Positions 63,868 to 64,000 of a stretch of 64,000 nucleotides of DNA are shown here, one piece after another (the stretch's first letter is position 1; every line of letters starts with the position of its first letter). The position numbers and the translations under genes are program-made. The notes under the pieces are model-generated. The model had not been told where the DNA came from. It saw nothing but the letters and a program-made list of their open reading frames with translations, and searched no databases. The stretch lies in the NCBI GenBank assembly GCA_037389465.1, contig JAZARR010000153.1, positions 4,449,001 to 4,513,000 on the forward strand, in the 5' to 3' direction. Source of the DNA: Baylisascaris procyonis (taxonomy: Eukaryota; Nematoda; Chromadorea; Rhabditida; Ascarididae).

Positions 63868-64000
63868 TCATGAAGATGCGAAAAGGGAAGATTGTAGTGC
63901 AGAAACCTGAATAACTCATCGAACCCGTTCAGAAATTGGACTATTCTTCAATGGGTTTGTCATGCCGAATGTTGTGATATCTTTTCAGAAACCACAATTA
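56060..64000 (+). CDS. RBR (Ariadne-type) E3 ubiquitin ligase, 5' part, cut by window edge
   Basis: Exons: 56060-56148 (ATG at 56069), 57277-57406, 57806-57943, 58643-58827, 60163-60321, 61535-61766, 61944-62332, 63015-63210, possibly 63315-63359, 63614-63787, and the first bases of another from 63989. Every junction keeps phase and the donors are mostly good (GTGAGC, GTGAGT, GTAAGC, GTATGA). About 560-576 residues are visible. The tail is a RING1 finger: CEVC, then LHCGHHFCATCW, then IQCM. The ligand spacing C-x2-C-x11-C-x-H-x2-C-x2-C followed by Trp is that of RBR ligases, which take ubiquitin from an E2 and pass it through a cysteine in RING2. IBR and RING2 lie outside the window. The N-terminal ~500 residues are unrecognised: an aromatic-rich part (DIWPDYISKQM, DTGWLYKYGCFWRKRN), strongly basic patches that look like nuclear signals (KKPRKPRKGKTR, KERRRSNKR) and acidic stretches (YNVDEDFVEYLPSSP). 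A short Ariadne-like helical segment (AVRKKLVREWLATTRM) precedes RING1. Substrate unknown. Confidence 0.82.
56270..56740 (-). pseudogene. Relic of a protein-coding mobile element in RBR intron 1
   Basis: A GC-richer block inside the first intron is open on the minus strand for 80 codons (PQGWFEPAAVRMAIAKWFER near its end). It meets one stop at 56498-56500 and then continues protein-like (HGGGITGAK). That pattern fits a decayed coding copy. No family is recognised with certainty and no terminal repeats were found. The plus strand has no matching open frame. A ten-G run lies at about 56418. Confidence 0.35.
58828..60162. other. Large intron of the RBR ligase gene
   Basis: Several plus-strand frames of 60-120 codons lie here, but none starts at an acceptor in the required phase 2 and stays open to a donor. 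The direct splice from 58827 to 60163 restores a good frame (K followed by KPRKPRKG), so I treat the stretch as intron. Confidence 0.6.
60362..60580. repeat. (CT)n tract then long imperfect (GT)n microsatellite
   Basis: About 40 bases of CT-rich repeats are followed by roughly 175 bases of GT with GC variants, 40 bases after the donor of RBR exon 5. Read on the minus strand it gives a spurious Thr/His/Arg frame of 170 codons. Confidence 0.95.
63808..63864. repeat. (TA)28 microsatellite
   Basis: Uninterrupted TA repeat starting 21 bases after the donor of the RING1 exon. Length variation here could affect splicing, and it is a likely site of assembly error. Confidence 0.95.

Noticed and set aside
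1..64000. Bacterial features: operons, CRISPR arrays, Shine-Dalgarno sites, phage or plasmid genes
   Set aside because: The genes are intron-split and use animal poly(A) signals; no regularly spaced repeat array was seen. The two dispersed repeat pairs are not CRISPR-like.

Overview
The window is nuclear DNA from an animal, most likely a nematode. Coding capacity is split into short exons with GT-AG introns and TTTCAG-type acceptors. The DNA is AT-rich and intergenic stretches are long. The two genes that can be assigned to a family with confidence, a small heat shock protein and an aldo-keto reductase, look like nematode family members. Introns of several hundred bases to a few kilobases, and the many decayed repeats, fit a parasitic strongylid better than a free-living Caenorhabditis; that placement is inference. 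Most open frames of 60-170 codons here are chance frames or shadows. All gene models below were built by eye from splice signals, reading-frame phase and protein sense, without RNA or database evidence.

Layout. 1-133: last coding exon of an unidentified gene (+). 540-2342: exons of an unrecognised single-pass membrane protein (-). 2.4-9.1 kb: no gene seen, but three clean hairpins. 9104-11065: complete three-exon small heat shock protein of 151 residues (+). 11.1-15.9 kb: weak exon candidates and a GATA microsatellite. 15921-21090: four-exon model for an acidic, helix-rich protein of unknown function (-). 21.1-42.3 kb: about 21 kb without a convincing gene, holding a MITE-like element, hairpins, short direct repeats and a few isolated exon-like frames.

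42454-50001: complete eight-exon aldo-keto reductase of 334 residues (-) with an intact Asp-Tyr-Lys-His tetrad, one probable GC-AG intron and a final exon open in a second frame. Two diverged inverted copies of a repeat lie on either side of its first two exons. 51-56 kb: repeat remnants and two doubtful exons. 56060 to the right edge: the 5' part of a multi-exon gene (+) with a long basic N-terminal region leading into a RING1 domain of RBR (Ariadne-type) ubiquitin ligases; the rest of the RBR module lies outside the window.

The genes do not form an operon: strands alternate and spacing is kilobases. By family they serve protein quality control (chaperone, ubiquitin ligase) and carbonyl detoxification or metabolism, but nothing in the sequence shows co-regulation. 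The most notable points are the unusual RBR ligase N-terminus, the GC-AG intron and dual-frame terminal exon of the reductase, the inverted repeat pair around its 5' exons, and several perfect hairpins in gene-free DNA.
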